From: Sabethes cyaneus
Taxonomy: Eukaryota > Arthropoda > Insecta > Diptera > Culicidae
Assembly: GCF_943734655.1 (NCBI RefSeq)
Contig: NC_071353.1
Coordinates: 153,712,179 to 153,776,178, forward strand
Reading direction: 5' to 3'
DNA: 64,000 bases
Made by a program: the position numbers and the translations under genes. Below, one piece after another: positions 1 to 11,581 of the stretch. The notes below the pieces were generated by a model that was not told the DNA's origin, did no database searches, and was given only the letters and a program-made list of their open reading frames with translations. Within the stretch, counting starts at the first letter, position 1, and every line of letters starts with the position of its first letter.

Positions 1-620
1 GGCATTCCCACTGATTGTCGGACGCTAACTACGTCTTATTACCCTCGGTTGCTTCTTCAGTTGGCTTGCGACCCTTTGCAATCAAGCGCTTCTTCGAGCC
101 CGAGGGGGTTTCTTCCCCTGGGAACTGCCTTGCGCGTTCGATGGATACCTTGTTGTCGTTGGACTACTCCGTAGTCACGAGGGCCACGGTGTGGTCAGTC
201 ATTAACGGGCAGGCATCCGTTTGTGCAGACCTCGATGCCACTTTTACTCGCGCATCGAGTTCACTGTGCTCCTTCGTCGCAGCACGCATGAGCAGACTTG
301 GTTTCAGGTCCTTCGCTAGGGTGCTGTGACCTGCGTCGAACTCGATAATGGCATCGAGCTGATGAGACACCGCTACCACTCTTTAGCAGCATGTCTCTCT
401 TTCCTTCCACTGCTTTTATTAGCAACGGATCGTTCATCGCTGCGTCCGGCGTAGATGCAGTTAGAGCGACAACTCGTATCCATCGGTGGAGATGTGTGGA
501 TACCACCTCTTGTGAACGGATTATCTAATCTGTCCACGCTCACTGAAGTTAGGTTTGTTTTGTTATTATTCATATAGAATCCCACGAGTTGAAGGGAAAG
601 AAAAGTCCGTCGCATCAGAG
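1..620 (-). other. Unassigned; possible LINE ORF1 relic
   Basis: On the - strand this stretch reads as broken frames rich in charged residues, with a run containing ELDARVKVASR and GSKKRLIAKGRK. That composition resembles the N-terminal ORF1 of insect LINEs. No zinc knuckle or other diagnostic motif is visible and stops interrupt every frame. The neighbouring - strand LINE reverse-transcriptase relic supports the guess only weakly. Confidence 0.25.
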
Positions 621-879
621 CCCCTCATGATGCGGTAAGGACTGATTACTGTGGAGGGCACTCTGGTACTCCACAGACTCCGTTTGAGATTGAGGATTTA
701 TAGAACCCCCCCCCCCCCCTTCCATTTCTCGGCACGGGTCGCATGATACCTTGGATTAGGGGTTTATCCATGCACGTTTTTGCTTTTAGCCATGGATAAC
801 AGTTATTAAAACCAGGCTTTGGACCCTCTGCTCAGGCTCTCAGTATTTTCAGGTTCATCGAATATGCTTCTACCGAGAT
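621..879. other. Unassigned spacer with a C homopolymer
   Basis: No coding signal was seen. A run of 14 cytosines lies at 706-719. Confidence 0.4.
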
Positions 880-1242
880 CCGTCATGTGCAGGCGGAGTT
901 GAGCTATGGGGCTTTGCTTCATGAAATAGAAGCTTATTTACGAGAGTCTCCGGTAACGTCGATCCTGCGCATGAAGAGGCAATTCTTCGGTAGTTTTCCA
1001 CAGCCGTGCGATCACTTTTCTTGTAAACAGGACACAAAAACGTTGTCTTCCAGGTATCTAGGAATGATGACTGACTCAGCGATAGGTTGTAAATTGAGGT
1101 TAAGCGTTAGGGGTGAACATAAGGTATCTGCACAATTCTTGAAGATCATTGGCGGTATACCTTCTGGTCCCGGTTGAAAAGGCGGTTTTAGTTTCTTAAT
1201 TGCAGCTGCAAAATCTGTGTCGAAAAACCAAATATCTCGCAT
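880..1242 (-). pseudogene. LINE reverse transcriptase fragment
   Basis: The - strand reads LKPPFQPGPEGIPP, then a region like PLTLNLNLQ, and after a frameshift SDRTAVENYRRI. These match the start of the LINE reverse transcriptase domain, where the family has PGPDGIP, a loading helix, and NYRGI. The fragment has frameshifts and stops and has lost the rest of the domain, so it is a dead copy. It lies head to head with the + strand LINE that begins near 1380. Confidence 0.6.
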
Positions 1243-1529
1243 CTCAAGTATTCCTTCTGGGACACTTCGGAAACACGATTAAACTTGCTGGTGAAGCCAG
1301 ATCGCGTATTTTACTTGTCTGGCGATACGAGTCATGCACATAAGTTAAGTTAAACTTGACGACATCTTTCTGGCATCTTTCGATTGTAGTTACGACGTAA
1401 TTATGCTAACGGAGACTGGGTTAAATGACAGCATCGATTCACTGCAGATTTTCGGTACCTCATTCAATGTTTTCCGTTGCGACCAATCCAATGTTAACAG
1501 CGACAAGCTTAGTTTTGGCGGTGTGTTAA

Positions 1530-2687
1530 TTGCTGTTGCCGAGCGGCATAGTTGTTCCCGCATTAACACATGTAACGGCGATAGGCTGGAGCAAGTGTGT
1601 GTCTGCTACGATACGGGGTCATCATTTCCTGGTGTGCAATATTTACATTCCTCCCGACAAAAGTCGATCAGTTGATTTAATTGAAGAGCACATTTGCACC
1701 GTCCGTGAACTCTGCAACAGGACCACTCAAGATGACACAGTCTTTGTGTGCGGCGATTATAATCAACCCCGCCTTGCATGGCGCAAAGACGAGAGCGGTA
1801 CTCTTCCTAATTTGTCATATTTAACTCCAGCGAATATAGCATTGGTCAATGGCATGGACTTCTTGACCATGAATCAAGTAAATCTACAACTGAATAACAA
1901 CGGCCGCTCACTAGATTTAGTTTTCGTGTCTGAGGCCAGCCGTACTGTGGTTACCACTTTAGAGGATCCCCTACTACCAGTAGATTTTCATCATCCTCCA
2001 CTGGATATTCGCATTAATGTTTGTAGCGAACTTTCGGGGTCGCTGCCAACGACTGATGAACGCAGAAGAGAACTTAACTTGCGGAAAATCGACTTCGACA
2101 GACTTTCTGCTTACCTATCAGGTGCAGATTGGCACTGTATCCACAATTGCGTGGATGTTCATGGTATGGCCTGCCTGTTCGGCGATGTTATCCGTCAATG
2201 GCTAAACTCAAACGTTCCAGTGAAAAGAAAACCAATTTCACCTCCATGGAGTACTCCATTTCTTCATAAAGCGAAAAGGGACCGCAATCGTTGGCTGCGT
2301 CGTTTGAGGACTAATAGATCAGTAGTGTTAAAGAACAATTTCAAGAGTGCGAGTGACAACTACAGAAAGTTAAATGCTGCACTTTATAAGTTGTACGTTC
2401 TAAGGGTGCAGTTTGGTTTGCGTCGGAATCCAAAATCCTTTTGGAGTTGTATGAATACGAAGAGGAAAAATCAGTCAATTCCATCTAACAAGGTTTACGA
2501 TGGCAGAGAATCTACGAGTGAAGCCGAAGCATGTGATTTCTTTGCGATACATTTTGCTTCAGTCCTTCAAGCCGAACAATCGTCCGATGCAGACGCCGAA
2601 CTTGCCGCGTCTAATGTCTTACTGGATTCTGTAGACCTGGATACACTTGAAATTTCGCCCGCCATGATTGTTACTGCCTCAAGTTAA
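1530..2687 (+). pseudogene. LINE endonuclease plus linker ORF, 385 codons
   Basis: This is the longest open piece of the LINE. It holds the C-terminal part of the endonuclease/exonuclease/phosphatase domain: IYIPPDK, then GDYNQPRLAW, then LDLVF, then HHPPLDI. A basic linker toward the RT follows. The start methionine is only the first ATG of the open stretch. The true N-terminus lies upstream in another frame, where LTETGLND occurs (about 1403-1440). The stop at the end interrupts the sequence just before the RT motif APGPDGIPA, so this is a broken gene. Confidence 0.75.
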
Positions 2688-2689
2688 AA

Positions 2690-3542
2690 AGCTCCTGGAC
2701 CGGATGGAATCCCGGCTGTTGTTTTCTGTCGCTGTGCTAGTTCTTTTGCTGAGCTGTTAGCCGCCATTTTTAACCGATCGTTCGTTGGGGGAGAATTTCC
2801 TGCGAGCTGGAAGCTGTCATACAAGTTTCCCGTGTATAAAAGCGGTAATCGTCGTGACGTCAGAAATAACCGTGGGATTACTAGCTTTTCCGCCGCCTCG
2901 AAACTGTTCGAGATTATCGTCAGCGACCGAATTCTACAAGCAACGAAGTCTTATATCTCCTCTGATCAACATGGTTTCATTCCCGGCAGATCCGTAACTA
3001 CAAACTTGTTAGAGTTCGTTACCACTTGTTCGACGGCTATGGAAGGTAGAGCGCAAGTAGATGTCATCTATACGGATCTGAAAGCGGCTTTCGATAAAAT
3101 TAACCACAAAGTGTTACTGCGTAGATTGTTGCGAATGGGAGCCTTGACCAGATTGGTGTCGTGGCTTTCATCCTATCTGATTGATAGAACGCTTCATGTC
3201 AAACACGGTCTAAGCATCTCGTTACAGTTTGTTAATAAATCTGGAGTTCCGCAAGGGAGCAAGGGATCAGTATCGCAAAATCCAGCAAGCCGCTTTCGTG
3301 TTAAACTGCTCGCTGACGACATCGATTGCCCACATCTTTTATCCCTACTTGATTTCCGGGCATCAGGAAGAACCTTGCGACAGCGATCATTAATGCAGCC
3401 AGGATTTTATCGAACACGCTATGGTTACAACCAGCCTATCGCTGCAATGGTGCTCCTGTTTACTTCGGTGGAATCTGTGTTCAAGTTTGGAATGTCTGCA
3501 TCCCAATTTGTTAACCGAGTGAAAAGATTAAATATTATATAA
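2690..3542 (+). pseudogene. LINE reverse transcriptase, frameshifted and deleted
   Basis: Translation shows the finger-palm motifs in order: PGPDGIPAVVF just after the upstream stop, NNRGITSFSAASKLFE, QHGFIPGRS, TDLKAAFDKI, and SGVPQGS. After PQGS the sequence jumps to FRVKLLADD, so much of the palm between motifs B and C is deleted. The tail ends near 3542 and is followed by AAATAAATAA-type sequence. The same family seems present at 44966-46743, because the endonuclease block NQP.LAW is shared. Confidence 0.8.
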
Positions 3543-3604
3543 TTACACCATACACTTCATTAAGACAAATTGTCAGATGGATTATAAATAAATAAACAAA
3601 TAAA

Positions 3605-4025
3605 AGAGTCATTCACCTCTTGCGGTCGTCACTTTTGGATCGCCGCCGACCTCCAGAGGTCCTTCTTCAGTGACAGTGGAACCAACTTCCAACCAGGGAT
3701 GGTTCGATCACTTTGACTCAATTTTGAATCATTTGACAGTACCGTCTTAACGGGGCCAAATATGACAAAGTTATTTATTGGACATTTGTAGAACAGGTTA
3801 TTATCTATAGTCGCTGATCGAGAACTGCAGCACCGGATAAGCCAGGGATTATGCACAACCTTCGCGAGTGTCATCATGACACGGAATTCCATACCACCGG
3901 GAGCGCCGCGCATGGGCGGAGCATGGGAACGCTTGGTACAATAATTGAAAACGGCTAAGGTTGCAGTATTTGCTGAAGGGAAGTTTGACGATGAGAAGCT
4001 GCAGCAGCACTTTGTTTGGAAACGT
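3605..4025 (+). pseudogene. BEL/Pao-type integrase fragment
   Basis: The + strand reads SDSGTNFQ near 3670 and, after frame changes, PPGAPRMGGAWERLVQ near 3895-3943. The second motif is the hallmark end of the BEL/Pao integrase core (family form GGxWERLVR). Several frameshifts and stops make it non-functional. It lies just before an LTR-like module in the same orientation, as expected for the 3' end of an LTR retrotransposon. Confidence 0.7.
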
Positions 4026-4099
4026 TTCCCGCGAACCGAAAATTAATTTTGAATATCCAGCTCAAATGAACTCTTACTCGGTTTGTTTACATTTTGCAG

Positions 4100-5640
4100 T
4101 TAGGCCCTCTGGAAAATTTAGTGCCGATATATTAGACTAGTTGAGCCCGAATCTTACGATCCGCAAAACATAAATATCTGTTCAGATAACTGCAGATACA
4201 TTCCATTGGCCAGTGTTTGCGAAGATGTTTAATCTTTGTATTAGTTCTTTGAGTATTGTGCGTAAAAGAGTCTTAGCCGGAAACTGAAACGAATAGTTTT
4301 TATGCTCGCATTGGATTTTATTTAACTGAATAAAAACATTATCTCCATTGTGCTAATTTCATAGGTGGGCCAAATGGCTCTTTTGTGTGAGTGGCTTTGA
4401 ACCGTCCATTTTCTGCAGCGAACCGATTCATACGGTCGTTGTTAAGCCAGGCAGAACCAAGTGACAAAGTTCTGACTTCGAGAAAAACGCATTTAAAGTT
4501 TGCTGCTCTGTATGGTTTATAGCTATCAATCGTTCAAAATCATCTCATTACTATGTTATCTGATTAGGGTAAAATGTTGCTTAGAAAATTCTCGATCATT
4601 TGCTGTCATTAACTCATTTTTTTTAAATGTTGCGACTTGGTCCGGTTTGATTTAACATCGGCCATATGACATCGCGACAAGCAACCGAGTTGAGCAGGCA
4701 GGTCGAGCAGTCGAATCAAGCAGTCGAGTCAAGCGGTTTGGTCGAGCAGTCTAGTCGAGCAGTTGAATCAAGCTGTATGTAGATCGGTCCAGTCAAGCAG
4801 TCGAGTCGAGCAGTTTAATCCAGCAGTCCAATCGAACAGTTTAATCGAGTAGTCCAGTCGAGCAGTTGAATTGAGTAGCCTAGTCGAGCAGTATGGTCAA
4901 GTGGTTCAATCGAGCAGTTGAGTTTCGCAGTGAAATCGATCAGTTGAGTCCAGTTGTGCAGTAGAATCGAGCAGTTCAGTCTAGTAGTCCAGTCGAGCAG
5001 TTGAATCGAGCAATCGAGTACAGCAGTTGAGTCGAGCAGCCAATTCGAATAGTCCAATCGAGTAGTTGAGTTAAGCAGCTGAATCGAGCAGTTGAGTCGA
5101 GTAGTCCAGTCTATCAGTTGAGTCGAGCAGTCGAATCGAACAGTTAAATCAAGCAGTTGAGCCGAGCAATCAGGTCGAGTGTTTAAGTCGAGCAGTGAAA
5201 TCAAGCTGTCCAGTTAAGCAGTTCAGTCGAGCTGTCGAGTAGTTATGTCGATCTGGCCAATCAAGCAATTGAATCGAGCAGTCGAATCGAACAGTTCAGT
5301 TTAGTTGAGCAGTCCAATCGACCAATCCAGTCGAGCAGTCTAGCCAACCAGTTGAGCAATCGAATAGTCCAGCAGTCGACCAGTGAGGTGTCTGAGAATA
5401 GAACTCACTGCTACGAAAAGATGACGTACTGTCAGAGGCCTGTTTTTAATTACCGATAAGCCTTTTATGACGTCCTGTCCGAGACCTGGTTTTGACTACA
5501 GACAAGCCTCTTATATAAATAGATTCTTTATCAGCCTATTGACATCTTTATATCGAGCTTCAGTGAATGACAGCGACAGCTCATAATTTGACAACAACTT
5601 CTTCTAGCTGTTACGTAGGATGGAAACGTAGGATACGTAT
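4100..5640 (+). mobile_element. LTR-like module with tandem array and TATA box (copy 1)
   Basis: This module follows the BEL/Pao integrase relic. It holds unique sequence (4100-4680), a degenerate tandem array (4680-5395), more unique sequence, and a TATATAAA box at 5512-5519. An inverted copy lies at 51940-53230. It shares the flanks on both sides of the array, for example TTTTGTGTGAGTGGCTTTGA near 4380 and GACGTCCTGTC near 5469. I read it as a BEL/Pao LTR whose U3 carries the array. Exact LTR ends and target duplication were not found. Confidence 0.55.
4680..5395. repeat. Degenerate 13-15-bp tandem array (copy 1)
   Basis: About 50 units follow the pattern AGCAGTCGAATCA/G with variants such as AGCAGTTGAGTCG. 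On the - strand it has an open frame of 129 codons (5204-4815) of repeated LLDSTTRLDCS-like residues. That frame is a by-product of the unit composition, not a gene. The same array is inverted at 52035-52830. Confidence 0.9.
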
Positions 5641-8600
5641 GGATTAGTAGATAATTTTTTTCGTTTTTAGCTATAATTTTTCACCATACTGCACTACTTG
5701 AACCTTGCGTAAAAGTGTTTTATGCAATTTAAATACTCTCTTTACTCATTGAGTGCAGATGAGCGTCCTCTGTTAGTTGCATGACTGCATTTTTATTGTA
5801 CAACCCGAACTCGATTACCCGTGTGTTTACTTTTTTCATCTAAATCACCTCACAATTTGCTAATTATCCTACATTCTAGGCTATTATAATGCTTTGATTT
5901 TAACTTTTACCTAAGAAAATGATTAAAAATGGCTTTTTTATTGATGGGGACCAGCATTGATTAATGGCTCTCTGCGTATATTGGTCGTCACGTCGCTGGT
6001 CTGGCATGTTAACCACTATGCTTCAGCTAGAGTAGATTACATTTCACCAATTTTCCGACTAAAATAGGGACGCTTTTTTAGATAGTTGACGCCTTAGACA
6101 TTGCAAGAGAAACCACTATGACTACGTCCATTCCAATCCAATTGCGGTGTCTGAGTCGGTTGAGCACGGAAGCACTAACCCACTCCGTTTGGACAGCGTA
6201 ACTTATTGTTTTAACGCTTCGATAGAGCATTTTCTTGGCGTTGGTTTTATTTTAAATTGGAATTTTCTCAGGCTTAATCAAATAATCGTTTATCAGATTA
6301 GCACACTAATTGAAATCTACTTCCGCCGCGTAAAACACAGACACCAGTTTTAGTGCATCGCTTAGTTCCATAAAACAAAAAACAAGGAACTGACTGCCTG
6401 CCTGCCACTACCAACGCAGCCCCAAGGTGGAAAACCGGCCAATCGCCAACCGGTATCGTTGATTTTAAATCGACCGGGAACTTCCCGATCGTCATTCCAT
6501 TGCCTTAATTTCTTTAGCTGTCTTCTTCCATTAACCCTCCTCCCGCTGTGCGATGCGAAACGATGCGTTGGGTCCATTTTCCGCAATCTCGTGCAGCAGT
6601 GCGTCTGCTCAGTCAGTCACTCACTCACTCACTCACTTACCCATTTATTGCCTATTATTCAATTTTTCTAATGGATGTCCGTTTGTTTATTTTGTTCCGT
6701 CCATCTGTCCCCTTTGGATCGGATGAAGTGATAAACATCAAACCTGCAACGGATGCAGTCAACGTTATCCATATAATAATGAATTCGTGGCTGAAGGCGC
6801 ATAAGGGTTGGTGCACAACCAGCTTAAGCTTATCTGCCGAACAGAGCAGATGCGAAAATCCTATAAATTGCTGCTTTGGAACTTCCGGCTGTTCCATACC
6901 GGATGGTCCGGTAGTTTCTGACGGCAATGGATTACTTCATCTTCGATCTGAAGCGACCTGCTCCCTAGACGGTCAGTTATTTCAAATTTCAACTACAATT
7001 CAATAAATATTAATGTTAATTCTACGAAGCAAAAATGCATAATGCATTCCGGTCTTCAAATTGGAATAGTATAATTCATTCGACTAGAGCCCACAATCCC
7101 TAAAATGTCATTCACACCATTCAGTTGAGAAATCAGAATAAGTGAAGAAGATGAAGCATAAATTAGTTTTAGTTTAGCATAAGTTACGAAGTATTTGCTT
7201 TTATTGTGCTCTTCCTTACGCAATCCATCAAATTGACACGCTTAAGTCGAATTTCTGTGCTGTTTGCATCAAAATGGTGATATAACTTGGTAGCTTTCTT
7301 CTTCGGGACCTTTACGGCGAGGAAACCTTATTAACAAACACCGAAATAGAGAAATCTGACTTCATTTAGAAGCGCGAAGGTTCTACACAAAAACTGAAAA
7401 AATAAGGAATGAAAGCATATCGAATGAATCCAGTTTAACTGGCTAGTTTGTATTCACTTACAAATCAAAGGAGGAAATGCTTTCGAAGTGAAAAATTTGC
7501 TCCAACATTCAACCGGTATCTCCACCGCGTCATCGAGCAGGTCTGTTTGTTAGGTGATGATGCTGCTGAACTCTCCAACTCTCACCCACGATGGCGGTCC
7601 ACTGTTAGATGAATTAGAGATGAACATCCGCCGTAGCGTAGTGAGGAAAATGTGCCGTACGAGTGTGTGCGAATGAAAGCAAGAGTGACTGACGATCCCC
7701 GTTTTTGGGTGAGCTGGGCAAGGAAGGTAAGGGTGGTTTAGCAAAAAAAAAACGAGTTCCGATCAGTCTGTGTAGGAAGCTTCGATACGGCAAAATCGTC
7801 GCTCGTCAATGATATGCTGCTGGTCGCCGGTGGCGTTGTTCCACATTAGATGGTCTAGTGAATGTGGAATGTGTTGAGGTTTGCTCTCGGTAATTACTTA
7901 CTTGCTTTTCCTGGTTCGATGGTTATGGTGGTTGTGTTCCCATTTTATCAAAAAGCTGTGTACTATTTTACCATAAGCTGTATACGGTACTACTTTTTCC
8001 GCAGCAGGATGGTTTAAGTAAAGCCAGTGTTAAACTAACATGATTTACACTTGTAATTGGGTTTCGTTTGCCAAACTACCGAAATGAAACCTATTAAATT
8101 GCGTTTTTAGATCAGTCTGACCGATACGGAGTCGTACCTGGAACGAATTTATTGTTTTAAATTAACGTAATAAATCAAACTATGTATTGGATTAGACTAT
8201 AATAAGAAGAAGTGAGTGTATGTTAACATAAAAAATAGAAACATCTGGGCTTTAAGAAGTTTTATAGAGGTTTCCGCATAGCCCATTAAAAGGCGGCGGT
8301 GAGCACCAGAGAGTTAAAGAAAGGAAAGCAGATCGACAGTCAAAAATAGCTCAAAACCCGAAGTAATCCAGGCAAAACTTAACAAAAAAAAAAGGAGTCA
8401 ACAGGCAAGTAAAAAGGAGTAAGTAAAAGAATATCAAAAATAAAGTAATGTTTTCGACACAAAATAAACATAAGACATGGAAGTTGTCCTACCTATGATT
8501 CGTTTTTGGTCACTGCTCTCATCTGCTTAGTCATATTTTAGTCATCATTTCTGTTCATTTATTCAACATTTGATTCATATACTGAAAACATCACCTAGCG

Positions 8601-8699
8601 AATAAGGAAATCACAAGAATATAAAACAAATGTTGAAAATAGCAAAATTAAACACCATAAATTAGTGACGTCTAAACTGGAAGGGAGTTCGCTTGGAAG
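5641..8699. other. Non-coding, mostly unassigned
   Basis: No protein similarity was recognised on either strand. 6360-6650 is higher in GC, less repetitive, and ends with an ACTC microsatellite (about 6618-6641), so it could be regulatory or an untranslated exon. I found no exon matching the missing start of WASp. Open frames here are short and lack coding character. Confidence 0.35.
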
Positions 8700-10775
8700 G
8701 TAATTATCGATGCAGGTCCTGATCAGCTGGTGTCTGCTCGCCGTGCTTTATAAATTCCGCGAGTTTCGCGTGGCCGTTGTGGGAGACATCCGAGAAAAGT
8801 TCTTCCAACTCAAGATGAAAAAACAAGATCAGCGGAGTATATGATCCTGTGGGAAAGCAAGATTCCGGATGAGCCTGATACGTACGTGGTAACAGTTATG
8901 ACTTCCGGTGCAGCTCTCAAGGCGGGTTCGAGATTCGGAATTGGTTGTCAAATTCCAGATTTGTCACGAAAAAGCTACACGAACGGCACGCTGCGGAAAG
9001 TAACATGAGGTTCGGAACGGAGATGTCAACAGAGAAGGTGCTAGGCATGTGATGGGATACCACAACCGACACATTCACATTTATGTTCTCGCCAAAGCAC
9101 GATGCGAAGGACCTGAGGACCTTGATGGTGGTATACGATCCCATGGGACTCATATCAAAACTCTTAGACTACTTGAAAATCCTCCTGTAAGAAATTTGGA
9201 GATGTGGTTGCGGCTGAGACGACGAGATAACGGGAAATCTATCCAAAAAGTGGATGACGTGGATTGAAGCATTGCCAAATGTTTGTCAAGTTAGGGTTCC
9301 TCGTTGCTACCGAATCATAACGTTGGCTGAATCGAGCAACAACGTCGAGCTGCATATATGGCTGCCGTAGCATATTTAAAATTTGAGGTTTTTGGTCCGA
9401 CTTCCGCGACGTAGTATACTGGCTACGATCGGATCATCGGCGCTAGACCCATTTTGTGGCTTTCAGGATTAGTGGAGCAGCTCACTATAACTCAAGTGAG
9501 TGAATCGAGATGGTTGCCAACACGAAAGAATGTGGCAGATGAAGGTACAAAAGATTACCCAACTTCCACCCAAGCAGCCGTTGGCTCCGTGGACCGGATT
9601 TCTTGTAGGCTTCTGGCTTCATTGCGATTCTTCGTAAGCGCACTAAAAAAGGATCGCAGTAGAACTAGGCGCGATAACGCAGGAAGAGCTGAAACTCACA
9701 GAGAATACCATCTATCGATTGGCTCAAAGACAGGCTTATCCGGACGAACTTCCGATGCTCCCCGACAGCAACCCGAACGCATCTCCAGGGAACGAAAGTC
9801 TCCCAAGAACCAGCCCGTTGTACAAACTGAGTCCGAAGGAACTCGCAACGTTGGAAGATTCGACAAATTAGCCCAAAACCTCCAGCGATGAGAAACCTCC
9901 CGCCTGCCCGATTAGCAGCGTTCCAACTACCGTTTTCGTATATCGGAGTCGACTATTTTGGGCCGATGTCGGTGACAGTTTCCAGACGTACTGAGATAAG
10001 ATGGGAAGTCCTGTTCACCTGCATGCCAAGCAGGTCCGTGCATATTGAAATCGCATATTCGTTAACTACGGATTCGTGCATCTTAACGCTACGTAATTTG
10101 ATCGCCAGAAGAGGCCCGCCGTTGCAAATCATAAGCGACCGTGAAACCAACTTCATTGGAGCCTCCCGCCAGTTGCGCAAAGCCTTGAAAAGATTAGATA
10201 ACGAAAAGCTAAAGCTGGAATTCGTCGATCCAGATACGAAATGGACATTTAACCCTCTGCTCCACATTTTGGCGGTTGTTGGGAACGGCTAATACAAACC
10301 GTCAAGAAGATCGTCAACGATTTCAACCCCCCGCGCTTGCCCTCCGATGAAATCCTGTGCTCTCCATGCTAATGGAGATTGAAGTGATACTAAACACGCG
10401 ACTGCTCACTGACATACCGCCCCGCTAACACCAAACCATGTTTGGTTAGGGTCGTCTAATGGAAGAAAGTCCCCGATCAGTTTTGACGATAGACCTATTG
10501 TTATCAAGCAATCATCGGACATCTTTTGGAAGAAGTGGCAGAATTAGTACCCACCTAGTTTGACCCGGAAGATGAAATGGTTCCAGCGCGTAAAACCCTT
10601 CGAGAAGGGTGATCTTGTGCTGATCGTCATCGACTGCAATCTCCCGAGAAACTACTGGTCTGGCTAAGGACGGACAGGTTCGTCGAGTAACCGTGCAGAC
10701 AGCGAGAGAACTCCGGGAGAGACCAGCGACCAAAGTTGTGGCGCTCGACGTCGGAGCAACGGAAGGTAAGCCACA
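8700..10775 (+). mobile_element. BEL/Pao LTR retrotransposon pol relic
   Basis: A long + strand fossil reads through many frameshifts in BEL/Pao pol order. It has an RT piece (FREFRVAVVGDIREKF near 8752), an RT/RNase H junction with AKARCEGPEDLDGGIRS near 9090, a region like ALPNVCQVRVPR near 9272, and RWLPTRKNVADE near 9510. The integrase core (9888-10292) and a C-terminal domain follow, the latter ending near 10770 with DVGATEGKP. Stops occur in every section. No LTRs were recognised. Confidence 0.8.
9888..10292 (+). pseudogene. BEL/Pao integrase core, 134-codon open piece
   Basis: This is the best-preserved part of the BEL/Pao relic. It shows the block FSYIGVDYFGPM with the first catalytic Asp, the VHIEIAYSLTTDSCI segment, and IISDRETNF with the second Asp position. 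It ends where the frame is lost just before the glutamate-bearing GGxWERLV region. The expected GSGTNF form has become SDRETNF, common among relatives. The upstream piece (9454-9891) belongs to the RNase H/linker section. Confidence 0.75.
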
Positions 10776-11581
10776 GTGACTGCAGTGGCGTACCGAGGGT
10801 TTCAATCATCGTCAAATATACATCGTGTCACGAAACCGGAAACAAACTCTTCTCTATCCGTTCAGTTGCTACTGCAACAACATCCTTACCACTGTGCTTC
10901 CTGGATTTGTTTGGGCTGATAACGCAAACCATGAAGCGGCCGGGTTGGCAAGGTATGTGGACACTAGACGAAACACATTGATTCTCTCCTCTGTCAGTAC
11001 TCTGTCCAGAGCTCTCTGAACTGTTTGGATGGTTCCTTCAATCCAGTACCACTAGTCCTAAGGGCCACCAGACCCTAGACGAAAGGCTTTATAGAGGTGG
11101 AGATCTTGACGTTTTCTAATTTGCAGTTAAAGTAGTTAAAACTGCAAGTGTGTTAATTACTTTCCTGTTACAGCTGCTTTCAATAGTTCATGACTTACTG
11201 GATAGACTGTTGAAGTGAAATTTTGACGTAGGACTACGTCTTCCAGAAAGGTAGCTGGTATAGGTTTGTGATTCGGGCGCAACTAGCAAAATGCATACAA
11301 TGACGAATATCATTGTGATAATTTGCAAGTACTTTTCATGTCGTAATTTAAATAAAAATGAGAAAAATCGAGTTTAAAGACATAAATTGGTGTAAAATGC
11401 AGCAATCATGTAGTTTCCCAACTAAACTGCATCAAATCTGTGCATTCATGCTCAAAATCTATGTTTTCTAGTTGAATCCCTTAAAATGCGACTCAAAGCA
11501 TTTTGACAATGAAATTCGCCCGGTGCTGTTACGCCTTGTTTTGATTTTTTATGTAGTTTCACCTGTTTACATGCGCCTGTG
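10776..11581. other. Unassigned, with two dispersed-repeat pieces
   Basis: No coding similarity was recognised. 11167-11222 is shared with 16216-16272. An incomplete GACGTAGGACTACGTC motif at 11225-11240 recurs near 30219 and 41150. Confidence 0.4.

Larger units (their letters stand above)
1380..3600 (+). mobile_element. Non-LTR retrotransposon (LINE) ORF2 relic with A-rich tail
   Basis: The order is an apurinic-type endonuclease (about 1400-2050), a linker, a reverse transcriptase (about 2690-3310), and an A-rich tail of AAAT-type repeats (about 3580-3604). The endonuclease shows CGDYNQPRLAW and the SLDLVF block. The RT shows TDLKAAFDKINHKVLL and GVPQGS, and the catalytic region survives as LLADD. 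At least two frameshifts (near 1530-1680 and 2690) and a deletion after GVPQGS inactivate it. ORF1 was not found. Motif style is jockey/CR1-like, but the clade is uncertain. Confidence 0.85.

Noticed and set aside
1530..2687. 385-codon frame as a possible host endonuclease gene
   Set aside because: It runs directly into a LINE reverse transcriptase and an A-rich tail, so it belongs to a retrotransposon.
4815..5204. 129-codon - strand frame with LLDSTTRLDCS-like repeats
   Set aside because: Frame of the 13-15-bp tandem array. The inverted copy at 52 kb gives similar frames in other registers.
4680..5395. CRISPR-like array
   Set aside because: Units are degenerate, contiguous, without unique spacers, and in an animal genome.
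6548..7006. 152-codon + frame as a possible first exon of WASp
   Set aside because: It shows no WH1 start (nothing like ENE.VF.LLG), and the composition is not conserved-looking.
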